From the NCBI GenBank assembly GCA_938003835.1, contig CALKXJ010000013.1:124001-188000 (forward strand): a DNA stretch of 64,000 nucleotides, given 5' to 3'. Shown here piece by piece: positions 34,781 through 43,339 of this stretch. Source of the DNA: an uncultured Bryobacteraceae bacterium (GTDB taxonomy: Bacteria > Acidobacteriota > Terriglobia > Bryobacterales > Bryobacteraceae). The position numbers and the translations under genes were made by a program. The notes beneath the pieces are model-generated. The model made no database searches and was not told the origin of the DNA. It was given only the letters and a program-made list of their open reading frames with translations. The stretch's first letter is position 1. The number at the start of each line of letters is the position of its first letter.

Positions 34781-35833
34781 GTGACGGGGCGAAGGTGGCT
34801 GCGTTTGCTCGCGGCGGCGGCCGTTGCGTGGTCGCTGGCCGCGATAGCTCAGGAGCCGCCATCAGCCGCCGAGCTCAACCGCCGCGGGGCGCAGCTTCTC
34901 GAGAAAGGCGATTATGCGGGCGCGCTGAAACAGTTTCAGGCGGCGGCGCGGCTGCGCCCGGACGATGCGGCCATCCAGTTCAACGTCGGCCTGGCGCTGT
35001 TCCGGCTGGGCCGCTATGCGGAAGCGCTGAAGCCACTGGCTCGGGCGCTGGCGCATCCGGGCTCGGCGGCCGAGGCGCGCTATCTGCGCGGGGTGATCTT
35101 TTTCGAGCGGGGAGATTTCGCCTCCTGTGTCAAGGAGCTCGAACGCTTGCGCGGGCACGAGCGCTACGGCGAGCATGTGCTCTACATGCTGGTGGAGAGC
35201 TACCGGAACCTGAACGACGGGAAGCGCTCGCAGGAGGCGTTCGCCGAACTCAACGCCCGGTATCCGGACTCGGCCCTGCTGCACAAGCTGCTGGGCATCG
35301 CGCACGAGTGGCAGGGCAACGAGACCAAAGCGATCGAGGAGTTTGAGGCGGCGCTACGTTTGAATCCCCGCATGCCGGAGATGGCGCTCGCCATCGGCTT
35401 CATTTACTTCAAGCAACAGCGCTACGCGGAGGCTCGCCGGTGGCTCGAGCGGGAGCTTGCGCTCGATCCCTGCTCGGCCAAATCGCTGCACTACCTCGGC
35501 GAGATGGACTATCTCGAAGACCGCCTCGAAGAGGCGGCGGCGCGCTACAAGAAGGCGATCGATTGCGACCGGGGCCTGGCCGAGCCATACCTCGGACTGG
35601 GCATGGTCCATGAGCGGCGGGGCGAAATCGAGAGGGCGATCGCCATGTACCGCGAGGCGGTGAAGCGCAAGCCCGAGGATGCGCAGGCGCGCTTCAAGCT
35701 CGGTACGGCGCTGCGCAAGGCCGGCCGGCGCGAGGAAGGCGATCAGGAGCTGGCCGTCGCCCGGCGGCTGTACGCCGAACAGGCGAAGGCAAAGCCCCCA
35801 GCGCGGAGTGCGCTGCCCGCTCAGGGTCGCTGA
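34781..35833 (+). CDS. exported TPR-repeat protein
   Basis: The 350-residue protein has a signal peptide (MTGRRWLRLLAAAAVAWSLAAIAQ) and about eight tetratricopeptide repeats covering nearly all the mature chain (for example AAELNRRGAQLLEKGDYAGALKQF, ALFRLGRYAEALKPLARAL, LLGIAHEWQGNETKAIEEFEAAL, LGMVHERRGEIERAIAMYREAV). It is probably a periplasmic scaffold. GTG 34781 is six bases after TACGCT (34769-34774), with no ribosome site. The end overlaps the convergent hydrolase gene by 13 bases. Confidence 0.88.
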   Translation: MTGRRWLRLLAAAAVAWSLAAIAQEPPSAAELNRRGAQLLEKGDYAGALKQFQAAARLRPDDAAIQFNVGLALFRLGRYAEALKPLARALAHPGSAAEARYLRGVIFFERGDFASCVKELERLRGHERYGEHVLYMLVESYRNLNDGKRSQEAFAELNARYPDSALLHKLLGIAHEWQGNETKAIEEFEAALRLNPRMPEMALAIGFIYFKQQRYAEARRWLERELALDPCSAKSLHYLGEMDYLEDRLEEAAARYKKAIDCDRGLAEPYLGLGMVHERRGEIERAIAMYREAVKRKPEDAQARFKLGTALRKAGRREEGDQELAVARRLYAEQAKAKPPARSALPAQGR

Positions 35834-37758
35834 GAACCACGGACCGCCGTCGGGGCGGCCAGATGCGCCAGGCCGTCCAGGTCGAACTCCTTGAAGAGGT
35901 CGAGACAGAACAGATCCGGGGCGTCTTCGTAGCGCACGGGCGCCTCGAGCAGGTGAGCGAGCGAAGCCATGCCGTTGCGCACTACGACCTCGGCAAAGAG
36001 GCCGGGTTCGAGTGCGGCGGCAACGAGGGCGGCCGTCTGGCTGCGGATTCCGTCGGCCTCGAGCCTCAGCCGCGGCGCCCCCTGCGCGCGCAACCAGCGG
36101 GCCAGGGCCGCAAGCTGCGCCGCCTGGTGTCCGAGCGCGCGGTCTCCGAGCGTCGCCAGAAGCTGCGCCAAAGCGCGTGTACCGGGATTCTGGGGCTCGG
36201 CATCGCCGGTGAAGATCAGGTCGGCGGCCAGGACCTGCTCGCCGCGATTGACTCGATCGGCCACCAGAGGCGCGGCAGCCTTCTTGCCCTGGTCGTGAAG
36301 CACGATCGAGCCGGGCGCATTGGCCTCCGCCGCCAGGGCTTTCACCCAAACGCCGGCCGCGCTCAGGCTATTGCTGAACTCGAAACGAAACGAGCGCGTC
36401 TCGATCTCGTTGCGGTGGGTGGTGGTGAGGGCCCAGGCGTGCTTGATCTCGACGGGCCGGTAGCGCACGACGGCCTCCAGCCGGCGCCGGGCCTCCTCCG
36501 GCGTGCGTTCCGGCCGGCGGATTCCGGCCGCCAGTTTCCGCGCCAGGCCGAGAACCGTCAGGTTGTTCTCCGGCAGGCCGACCACGAGTTCCTCATAGCT
36601 GTTGATCTCCGAGCTGACGGGAATCTCCTCGTCCGTCTCCTTGAGCCCGAAGTGCCGGGTGAAAAAGCGATAGGCCTGGCGGCGGTTGTCGAGCTGGTAG
36701 TTGTGGTCGCTGGGGTCGGTGTTCAGGTGCCAGGCCAGGCGGTCGGCTGCTCCATAGAGAGCGAAGAACGGCCTGACCTGGTCGTAGATGTAGGGCCGGA
36801 CCAGGTTGCCGCGGAAGCAGCAGTCGTCTTCCGCGTTGTAGATGAGCAGGGTGGGCCGCGGCGCGCGCATGGCCGTCAGGTGGGAATAGTCGGCGATGGT
36901 GAGCATGTCGGTGGCGTTCTGCTCGATGTCGCCGGTATCCTCGGGGCGCTCGATGCGCGAGATCACGGCGCTATAGCCGGCCACCGGCACGGCGACGGCG
37001 ACGCGTTCATCGAGCGCGCTGAGCACGATCGTCTGCCAGCCGCCGCCCGAAAGCCCGGTGACGCCCAGCCGCGAGCGGTCCACGTTCGGATGCTGCTCGA
37101 GATAATCGAGACCCTTGCGCATAGCCAGGTAGAACAGACCGGCGGCGTTGGCGCCCACCAGATCCAGGTGCCCGCCGAACCAGTGGAGATTTTCCGGATG
37201 GTTCAGCTCGCCGAAGGAGATCCATTCCAGGTTCAGCGCGACGATGCCGCGCAGGGCCTGGTTGATGCAGCGCTTCTGCTTGTACTCGACGCTCTTGCCG
37301 GGCGGGCCGACGTGGCCGTTGACGTTGAGGATCGCGGGCGCTCTGCCCGCGAGCGTCTCCGGTTCGTATAGGATGGCGGTGGACCAGAAGCCCGGCACGA
37401 TCTCGTAGCGGAGCTTGCGCATGCGATAACCCTTGCCCGAAGGAATCGGGCCGAGGTCCTCGAAACGCAAAGGCGCCTCCACCCACTCGCGTGGCCAGCC
37501 GTGAAAAACGATCTCCTCGAGCAGCCGGCGGCGCAGCGCGGCGCTCTGTCGAGTCCATTCCGCGGCCGAGGTGACCTTGGGCAGCGCAGGCGCCTTGGCG
37601 GCGAGATACCGCTGTAACTCCCAAGCGACCGTCTCGGGGCGCAGCAAGGCCGGCTCCAGAATTGGCCGGAGGCGGCGCGCCTCGGTTTGGGCCGGGACAA
37701 GAGACGGCAGCAGTGCGGCCAGACAGAGCGATATTGAGGTGAATCGCATAGCTTCCAT
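35821..37758 (-). CDS. secreted acetylxylan-esterase-like hydrolase with C-terminal extension
   Basis: A 645-residue exported protein: signal peptide, helical N-terminal region, then an alpha/beta-hydrolase domain (about residues 130-420) with nucleophile in GVTGLSGGGWQ, acid in NAEDDCCFRG and His in DPSDHNYQ. The last 200 residues form a second domain without nucleophile motif, reminiscent of the larger neighbour. Two starts are possible: ATG 37758 (MEAMRF) or ATG 37749, which lies seven bases after TAACAT as in other leaderless-looking genes. The substrate is likely an esterified carbohydrate. Confidence 0.82.
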   Translation of the reverse strand: MEAMRFTSISLCLAALLPSLVPAQTEARRLRPILEPALLRPETVAWELQRYLAAKAPALPKVTSAAEWTRQSAALRRRLLEEIVFHGWPREWVEAPLRFEDLGPIPSGKGYRMRKLRYEIVPGFWSTAILYEPETLAGRAPAILNVNGHVGPPGKSVEYKQKRCINQALRGIVALNLEWISFGELNHPENLHWFGGHLDLVGANAAGLFYLAMRKGLDYLEQHPNVDRSRLGVTGLSGGGWQTIVLSALDERVAVAVPVAGYSAVISRIERPEDTGDIEQNATDMLTIADYSHLTAMRAPRPTLLIYNAEDDCCFRGNLVRPYIYDQVRPFFALYGAADRLAWHLNTDPSDHNYQLDNRRQAYRFFTRHFGLKETDEEIPVSSEINSYEELVVGLPENNLTVLGLARKLAAGIRRPERTPEEARRRLEAVVRYRPVEIKHAWALTTTHRNEIETRSFRFEFSNSLSAAGVWVKALAAEANAPGSIVLHDQGKKAAAPLVADRVNRGEQVLAADLIFTGDAEPQNPGTRALAQLLATLGDRALGHQAAQLAALARWLRAQGAPRLRLEADGIRSQTAALVAAALEPGLFAEVVVRNGMASLAHLLEAPVRYEDAPDLFCLDLFKEFDLDGLAHLAAPTAVRGSQRP

Positions 37759-37784
37759 GTTATTGCCCAGAGCCGGCGCCCCGG

Positions 37785-39722
37785 CTACGGCAGCACGGTC
37801 CCGGCCGGCGAGTCCAGCAGCCGCACTTCGATACGCGAGGCGTGCTCGGCCGAGCGGTAGACCCGCTGGGTGGCCTTCTGGAAGTCGCTCTCCCCGGCCT
37901 TGTAGATGTCGACGAACTTTTGCGGATTGCGGTCCACCAGGGGAAACCACGAGCTCTGGATCTGGATCATGATCCGGTGTCCGCGTCGGAAGGTGTGGTG
38001 GACGTCGGGCATCACGAACTCGATCCGGCTGACCTGGCCCGGTACGAACGGCTCGGGTTTTTCGAAGCTGTTGCGGAACTTGCCCCGGAAGACCTCGCCG
38101 CGCACGAGCTGCTGGTAGCCGCCCATGCGCACTCCCGCCGGGTTAGGATCGGGATCGGGAAAGTCGCCGGGATAGACGTCGATGAGTTTGACGACGAAGT
38201 CGGAATCGGTGCCGGTGGTGGAGACGAACAGCGTGGGCTTGATCGGGCCGGCGAGCGTAAGGTCGGTGTCGAGCTCGCGCGTCTCGTAGACGAGCACGTC
38301 GGTGCGACGGGCGGCGAAACGCTGATCGTCGACCATGTGTTCGACCGTCATCCCCTGGGCGATGTAGGGAATGTAGGGGACGGGTTTGGCCGGGTCGCTC
38401 ACGTACTCGTCGAAGGCGTCGCGCGAGGCCGCGGGAGGCTTGGTGGAGAGGCCCCCGCCGGGCTGGAGATAGAGAGTCACCGGGCGGGCTTGGCGCGGCG
38501 GCCAGGCGTCATAGCGGCGCCATTGGTTCGTTCCGGTCTCGAAGATGAAGGCTTCGGCGGGCTCGAAGACATCCGGCTGGTCTTTGAGGAAGCGGACGAA
38601 GAACGCGAGCTCGATCTTTTCGCGGTAGTAGGGTCCGGTCTTCGAGTGGAACGAGACGGGACCGAGCCGGTCAGCTTCGGCGTCGCCCGACCAGCCGCCG
38701 TGCCGCCAAGGGCCCATCACCAAGAAGTTGACGATGCCCGGGTTGCGCTGCTCGGTCGATTCGTAGATCTTGAGCGGCCCGTAGAGGTCCTCGGCGTCGA
38801 ACCAGCCCCCTACGGTCATCACGGCGGCGCGGATCCGGTTGAGGTGAGGCAACAGATTGCGCGCCTGCCAGAACTCGTCGTACGTGCCGTGCTCCATCAG
38901 TTCGTTCCAGAAGGGGATCCTGTTCTTGAAGTATTTCTCGTTGGCGTTGGCGAGCGGCCCCAGCTGGAGGTAGAACTCGTAGCCGTCGGGCGTCTTGTAG
39001 TCGAACGGCTCCGGCGCGCGCCGCGTCGGCTCCTCGACCGGCGTGCCGAAGCGGTAGAAGAAAGTGAACGTGTGGGCGAGATAGAAGGCGCCGTTATGGT
39101 GCCAGTCGTCGCCCAGGAACCAGTCGGCGATGGGCGCCTGCGGGGAGACGGCCTTGAGGGCCGGGTGAGAGTCGATCATGCCCGCAGCGGCATAGAAGCC
39201 CGGGTAGGAGATGCCCCAAAGACCCGCGCGCCCGTTGTGATTCGGGATGTGCTTGAGCAGCCATTCGATGGTGTCGTAGGTGTCGGTGCTCTCGTCGATG
39301 TCGGCGGGACCGCTCTTGGATGGCTTGTGCGGCCGGACATGGACGAATTCGCCTTCTGAGGCCATGCGCCCGCGCACGTCCTGGTAGACGAAGATGAAGC
39401 CCTCGCGGGTGAACAGGGTCGAGGGGCCGAGCCGCTCCGGGTAGCGGTCGGCGCCGTAGGGACGCACGCTATAGGGCGTGCGCAGGATCAGGAACGGGTA
39501 CTTCCTGGTTTGATCCTTCGGCAAATAGACCGAGGTGAACAGCCGGACGCCGTCGCGCATCGGCACCAGGTACTCGTGCTTGGTGTAATGCGCCTTCACA
39601 TAGGCGGCATCCACCTTTTCTTCGGTCCGGGGCGCCTGGGCGGCCGCGGGCACGGCCACGAGGAGGGCGGCGAGGGCGGCGCAGCGAAGGCGCGCCGTTC
39701 GAGAGAAATATGTCTGTTTCAT
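37785..39722 (-). CDS. CocE/NonD family hydrolase (X-Pro dipeptidyl-peptidase-like)
   Basis: The 645-residue exported hydrolase has a signal peptide ending in VPAAAQA and the CocE architecture: alpha/beta hydrolase, helical cap and C-terminal jelly-roll. The triad can be located: S172 in GLWGISYPGF, Asp in GGWFDAEDL and His in GPWRHGGWSGD. YQDVRGRMASEGEF is the family's oxyanion-side motif. Relatives hydrolyse alpha-amino acid esters, cocaine or X-Pro peptides, and the natural substrate here is unknown. It is transcribed away from the TonB receptor across a 131-base gap and is encoded directly behind the esterase-like genes. Confidence 0.9.
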   Translation of the reverse strand: MKQTYFSRTARLRCAALAALLVAVPAAAQAPRTEEKVDAAYVKAHYTKHEYLVPMRDGVRLFTSVYLPKDQTRKYPFLILRTPYSVRPYGADRYPERLGPSTLFTREGFIFVYQDVRGRMASEGEFVHVRPHKPSKSGPADIDESTDTYDTIEWLLKHIPNHNGRAGLWGISYPGFYAAAGMIDSHPALKAVSPQAPIADWFLGDDWHHNGAFYLAHTFTFFYRFGTPVEEPTRRAPEPFDYKTPDGYEFYLQLGPLANANEKYFKNRIPFWNELMEHGTYDEFWQARNLLPHLNRIRAAVMTVGGWFDAEDLYGPLKIYESTEQRNPGIVNFLVMGPWRHGGWSGDAEADRLGPVSFHSKTGPYYREKIELAFFVRFLKDQPDVFEPAEAFIFETGTNQWRRYDAWPPRQARPVTLYLQPGGGLSTKPPAASRDAFDEYVSDPAKPVPYIPYIAQGMTVEHMVDDQRFAARRTDVLVYETRELDTDLTLAGPIKPTLFVSTTGTDSDFVVKLIDVYPGDFPDPDPNPAGVRMGGYQQLVRGEVFRGKFRNSFEKPEPFVPGQVSRIEFVMPDVHHTFRRGHRIMIQIQSSWFPLVDRNPQKFVDIYKAGESDFQKATQRVYRSAEHASRIEVRLLDSPAGTVLP

Positions 39723-39724
39723 GA

Positions 39725-39753
39725 TTGACGATGCGATTTTCTGATTGTATAAT
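39725..39753 (+). promoter_or_regulatory. consensus-like sigma-70 promoter of the TonB-dependent receptor
   Basis: TTGACG (39725-39730), a 17-base spacer and a perfect TATAAT (39748-39753). It is the best complete promoter in the window, and gives a 5' leader of roughly 94 bases before the receptor's ribosome site and ATG. Confidence 0.75.
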
Positions 39754-39853
39754 CCGGCTGATGTAAACAAGCGCTCCATTGGGCGGACAAAGGCGGGTGG
39801 AGTTTGCCTGCCGGGAGCGAGCTCGCCGCGGGGGGCGCCTGGGAGGTTTCAGG

Positions 39854-42800
39854 ATGACAAAGAGAATCTCTCCGCTTCTTGCCCTGTTGCTGGTCCCGAT
39901 TCTCGGCTTCGCCCAGGGCGACCGGGGCACCATCACGGGCATCGTCACCGATCCGACGCAGGCCGCCGTGCCGGATGTCGAGATCACGGTGGTGCACACC
40001 GCCACCGGCGTCCGGACCACGACGCGCACCGGTCCGACCGGCAGCTACACGCTGTTGCGGCTGCCCATCGGCACCTATACCCTGACTGCGCGGAAGGAAG
40101 GTTTCCGCGCCTACGAGCAAAGCGGAATTGTCGTCCAGGTCGGCATCACCCATCGCCTGGACATCACGCTCGAGGTCGGCGCCGTCACCGAGCAGGTGAC
40201 GGTGAGCGCGGCGGCGCCGTTGATTCAGTCCGAGTCGGCGGAGGTCAACCTCGTGCTCAGCAGCTCGCAGTTTGTCGAGCTGCCGCTGACGCTCGGCGGC
40301 GCCATCCGCAATCCGAGCTCGTTCATCTTCCTGCAACCGGGAGTGACGCCGGGCGCTACCTGGGAAAAGCATATCTCGGGCAACCCGGCCTTCACCGACC
40401 AGGTCTACTACGACGGCATCGCGCTCAGCCGGGGTGATCTGGCCAACGACATCGAGGTCAATCCCTCGGTGGACGCCATCGCCGAGTTCAAACTGATCAC
40501 CAACAACTATTCGGCCGAATACGCCCATGCGCTGGGCGGCATCACCTCGTTCACCATGAAGAGCGGCACCAACGAGCTGCACGGCTCCGGCTTCTGGTTC
40601 AACAGCATCGAGAAGTACAACGCGCGGAACTTCTTCCAGGGCGCCAAGCCGCCGTACAAACAGAACGAGTGGGGCGGCACCGTCGGCGGGCCGATCTGGC
40701 TGGGCAAGCTCTACGACGGGCGCAACCGGTCGTTTTTCTTCTTCTCGTTCGACCAGTTCTACCGCCGCAGCCCGGGTTCGCCGGGGCTGGCCACCGTGCC
40801 CACGGCGCGCATGCTCGAGGGCGATTTCACGGAGTGGGTGGAGGCCGGTCGCGGCCTGGTCTACGATCCGCGCAGCGGCCGCCGCGACGCCAATACCGGC
40901 GCCTGGATTCGCGATCCCTTCCCGGCCAACTTGATCCCGAAGGCGCGCTGGAGCGCCATCTCGAGCAAGATGGCAGCCATGCATCCGAAGCCGGACTTTC
41001 CCGGTCTGGTCAACAACTACCAACTCGTGAGCGGCTACCGCTGGACGGATGAGCGCACCAGTGGCTTCAAGATCGACCATGTCTTCAGCGAGGCGCACCG
41101 GCTGAGCGGCATGTTCAATTTCACGGACCGGCCGGCGGAGAAGTGCCCGGGCGGCAACAACGTGGGCGGTCACTCACTAGCCGGCGACCTGGAGTGCCAT
41201 AACATCCAGCGCGTCACCACGCGCCTGTTGCGTCTCAACTACGACTGGATGATCAGCCCGCAGACGTTCAACAACTTCGCCGCGGGTCTGTCGCGCTTCC
41301 GCAACCCGAACTTCTCGGTGCACTTCCGCAAGGGCTGGATCGAGAAGATCGGACTCAAAGGCGTGGCCGACGACCTGTTCCCGTGGGTCGATTTCAACCA
41401 CGACTACGTGCGCTTCGGCGACACGATCGCTTCCGACAACTACTTCACCAACTTCACCTTCCTCGACACCGTCAGCATGATGCGCGCCAACCACACCATC
41501 AAGTTCGGCGCCGAAGTGCAGCGGCATCGCAACAACTACCGGAATTTCGGCACCACGGGCGGCAACTTCCAGTTCAACCAGCTTTCGACCGGCCTGCCGG
41601 GCGTCTCCCGCAGCGGCAATGCCTGGGCGAGCTTCCTGCTGGGAGACGTCTACAGCTCGAACTGCTTCTTCCCCTATGCGCAGAGCGGCAACCGGAACAG
41701 CTACTTCAGCCTGTGGATCAACGACAACTGGAAGATGACGCCGCGGCTGACGCTCAACCTCGGCATGCGCTGGGAGGTGCAGCCGCCTTTCACCGATCCG
41801 AACAACCGGTTCTCCTGGATGGATCCGAACACGCCCAACCCGCCGCTCGGAGGCTTCAAGGGCGCTTACATTTTCGCGGGCAACTGCCAGGGCTGCTCCG
41901 GCTTCACCAGCACCGGCAACACGCACTGGAAGGACTTCTCACCGCGGTTCGGCATCGCCTACCGGGTGACCGACACCACCGTGGTGCGCGGCGGCTACGG
42001 GATCTTCTTTGCTCAGATCATCACGCAGGGAACCGGGGTGAGCAGCCTGATCGAGGGCTTCAACGTCACCGCCCCGTTCGTGTCGCCGGATCAGGGCATC
42101 ACGCCCGCCTTCAACTGGGATAACGGCTATCCGCAGAACTTTCCGCGCCCGCCGCGGATCGACCCGGCGCTGAAGAACGGCTCAGGCGCCTTCTTCCAGG
42201 ACGTCAACCGCAGCACGCTGGTGCCTTACACGCAGCAGTTCAACCTACTCGTCGAGAAGCAGGTCGGCTCGAGCATGTCCTTCCGTGTCGGATATGTCGG
42301 CAATCTGGGCCGGCGCCTGCATATGGGCTGGGGCTCGGGCTACGACTGGAACCAGGTCCATCCGGCGAACCTGCGCTACGGTGATCTGCTGTTGCGCCGG
42401 CTGACCGATCCGGCCGTGCAGGCGCTCGGCATCAGCGAGCCCTTCCCCGGCTTCAACACGCTCTGGGGTGCCGGCGCCACGCTGCGGCAAGCCCTGCGGC
42501 GCTTCCCGCAATACCTGGGGGTGAGCCAGATGGGGTCGACCTTCGGCCTGTCGAACTATCACTCGCTCCAGATCAGCGGCGAGCGGCGCATGAGCCGCGG
42601 GCTGATGTTCACCGTGGCCTACACCTTCTCGAAGAGCATCGCCGACACGGAGGGCTTCTCCTCGGGGACGGGTCCGACCGACTATTTCAACCGGCGCCTG
42701 GACCGCTCGATCACCTCCATCGACCAGCCGCACGTGCTGACCTTCAGCTACATCTACGAGCTGCCCTTCGGGCCGGGCAAGCCGTACCTGTCAGCCGGCA

Positions 42801-43279
42801 CCGCCTCGAAGGTGCTCGGGGGCTGGAAGCTCACCGGGTTGCACATGTACTCTTCGGGGACCCCCATCTCGGTAACGACGCTGAACACCCTGCCGTTGTT
42901 CAACCCAAGCCTGCGGCCGAACGTGGTCTCGAGCAAGGTTCGGACCGACATCAGCGCCGGCGACTTCGATCCGGGCCGGGGCGATCTGTGGCTGAACCCG
43001 GCGGCCTTTGCCAACCCGGCCCCGTACAGCTTCGGCAATGCGCCGCGCTATTTGGGCGATGCCCGGATCGCGACGCGCATCTCGGAGTCCTTCGGACTGC
43101 TTAAAGACACACGCTTGGCGGAGCGCTACAACCTCCAGTTCCGCATGGAGATGAGCAATCCGTTGAACCGCGTGGTTTGGGGCGGCCCCGTGTCGAACTT
43201 TGCCTCGGCTTCCTTCGGACGGATTGGCAGTGCGGGCGGCGCCCGGCAGATTCAGTTCGGCCTGAAGCTGTACTTCTAA
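39854..43279 (+). CDS. Oar-like TonB-dependent receptor with N-terminal carboxypeptidase-regulatory-like domain
   Basis: Outer-membrane receptor of 1141 residues. After the signal peptide (MTKRISPLLALLLVPILGFAQ) comes a CarboxypepD-regulatory-like beta sandwich (residues 22-110, GTITGIVTDPTQAAVPDVEIT...). Then follow a plug-like region and a large beta barrel rich in aromatic/Asn turns (MTPRLTLNLGMRWEVQPPF, YHSLQISGERRMSRGLMFTVAYTFSKS), ending in a terminal strand IQFGLKLYF with C-terminal Phe, as outer-membrane barrels require. GGGAGG (39841-39846) fixes ATG 39854. Such receptors are hugely expanded in Solibacter-type genomes and are thought to import oligosaccharides or similar. Next to secreted esterases, a polymer-breakdown role is a reasonable inference. 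Confidence 0.93.
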   Translation: MTKRISPLLALLLVPILGFAQGDRGTITGIVTDPTQAAVPDVEITVVHTATGVRTTTRTGPTGSYTLLRLPIGTYTLTARKEGFRAYEQSGIVVQVGITHRLDITLEVGAVTEQVTVSAAAPLIQSESAEVNLVLSSSQFVELPLTLGGAIRNPSSFIFLQPGVTPGATWEKHISGNPAFTDQVYYDGIALSRGDLANDIEVNPSVDAIAEFKLITNNYSAEYAHALGGITSFTMKSGTNELHGSGFWFNSIEKYNARNFFQGAKPPYKQNEWGGTVGGPIWLGKLYDGRNRSFFFFSFDQFYRRSPGSPGLATVPTARMLEGDFTEWVEAGRGLVYDPRSGRRDANTGAWIRDPFPANLIPKARWSAISSKMAAMHPKPDFPGLVNNYQLVSGYRWTDERTSGFKIDHVFSEAHRLSGMFNFTDRPAEKCPGGNNVGGHSLAGDLECHNIQRVTTRLLRLNYDWMISPQTFNNFAAGLSRFRNPNFSVHFRKGWIEKIGLKGVADDLFPWVDFNHDYVRFGDTIASDNYFTNFTFLDTVSMMRANHTIKFGAEVQRHRNNYRNFGTTGGNFQFNQLSTGLPGVSRSGNAWASFLLGDVYSSNCFFPYAQSGNRNSYFSLWINDNWKMTPRLTLNLGMRWEVQPPFTDPNNRFSWMDPNTPNPPLGGFKGAYIFAGNCQGCSGFTSTGNTHWKDFSPRFGIAYRVTDTTVVRGGYGIFFAQIITQGTGVSSLIEGFNVTAPFVSPDQGITPAFNWDNGYPQNFPRPPRIDPALKNGSGAFFQDVNRSTLVPYTQQFNLLVEKQVGSSMSFRVGYVGNLGRRLHMGWGSGYDWNQVHPANLRYGDLLLRRLTDPAVQALGISEPFPGFNTLWGAGATLRQALRRFPQYLGVSQMGSTFGLSNYHSLQISGERRMSRGLMFTVAYTFSKSIADTEGFSSGTGPTDYFNRRLDRSITSIDQPHVLTFSYIYELPFGPGKPYLSAGTASKVLGGWKLTGLHMYSSGTPISVTTLNTLPLFNPSLRPNVVSSKVRTDISAGDFDPGRGDLWLNPAAFANPAPYSFGNAPRYLGDARIATRISESFGLLKDTRLAERYNLQFRMEMSNPLNRVVWGGPVSNFASASFGRIGSAGGARQIQFGLKLYF

Positions 43280-43297
43280 GCGTCTGCTTTCCCTCAC

Positions 43298-43319
43298 GGG
43301 GGCGGCCCGCTCCGCCCCC
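43298..43319 (+). terminator. strong GC hairpin after the TonB receptor gene
   Basis: GGGGGCGG (43298-43305) pairs with CCGCCCCC (43312-43319) around a six-base loop, 18 bases after the receptor stop. No T-run follows, so it is a terminator-like or RNA-protecting hairpin rather than a classical intrinsic terminator. It sits just before the argS -10 box. Confidence 0.55.
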
Positions 43320-43339
43320 TACGCTATACTCTGGATCTT

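Noticed and set aside
43298-43319. Classical intrinsic terminator after the TonB receptor
   Set aside because: The hairpin is strong but no T-run follows; it is listed as terminator-like only, with reduced confidence.
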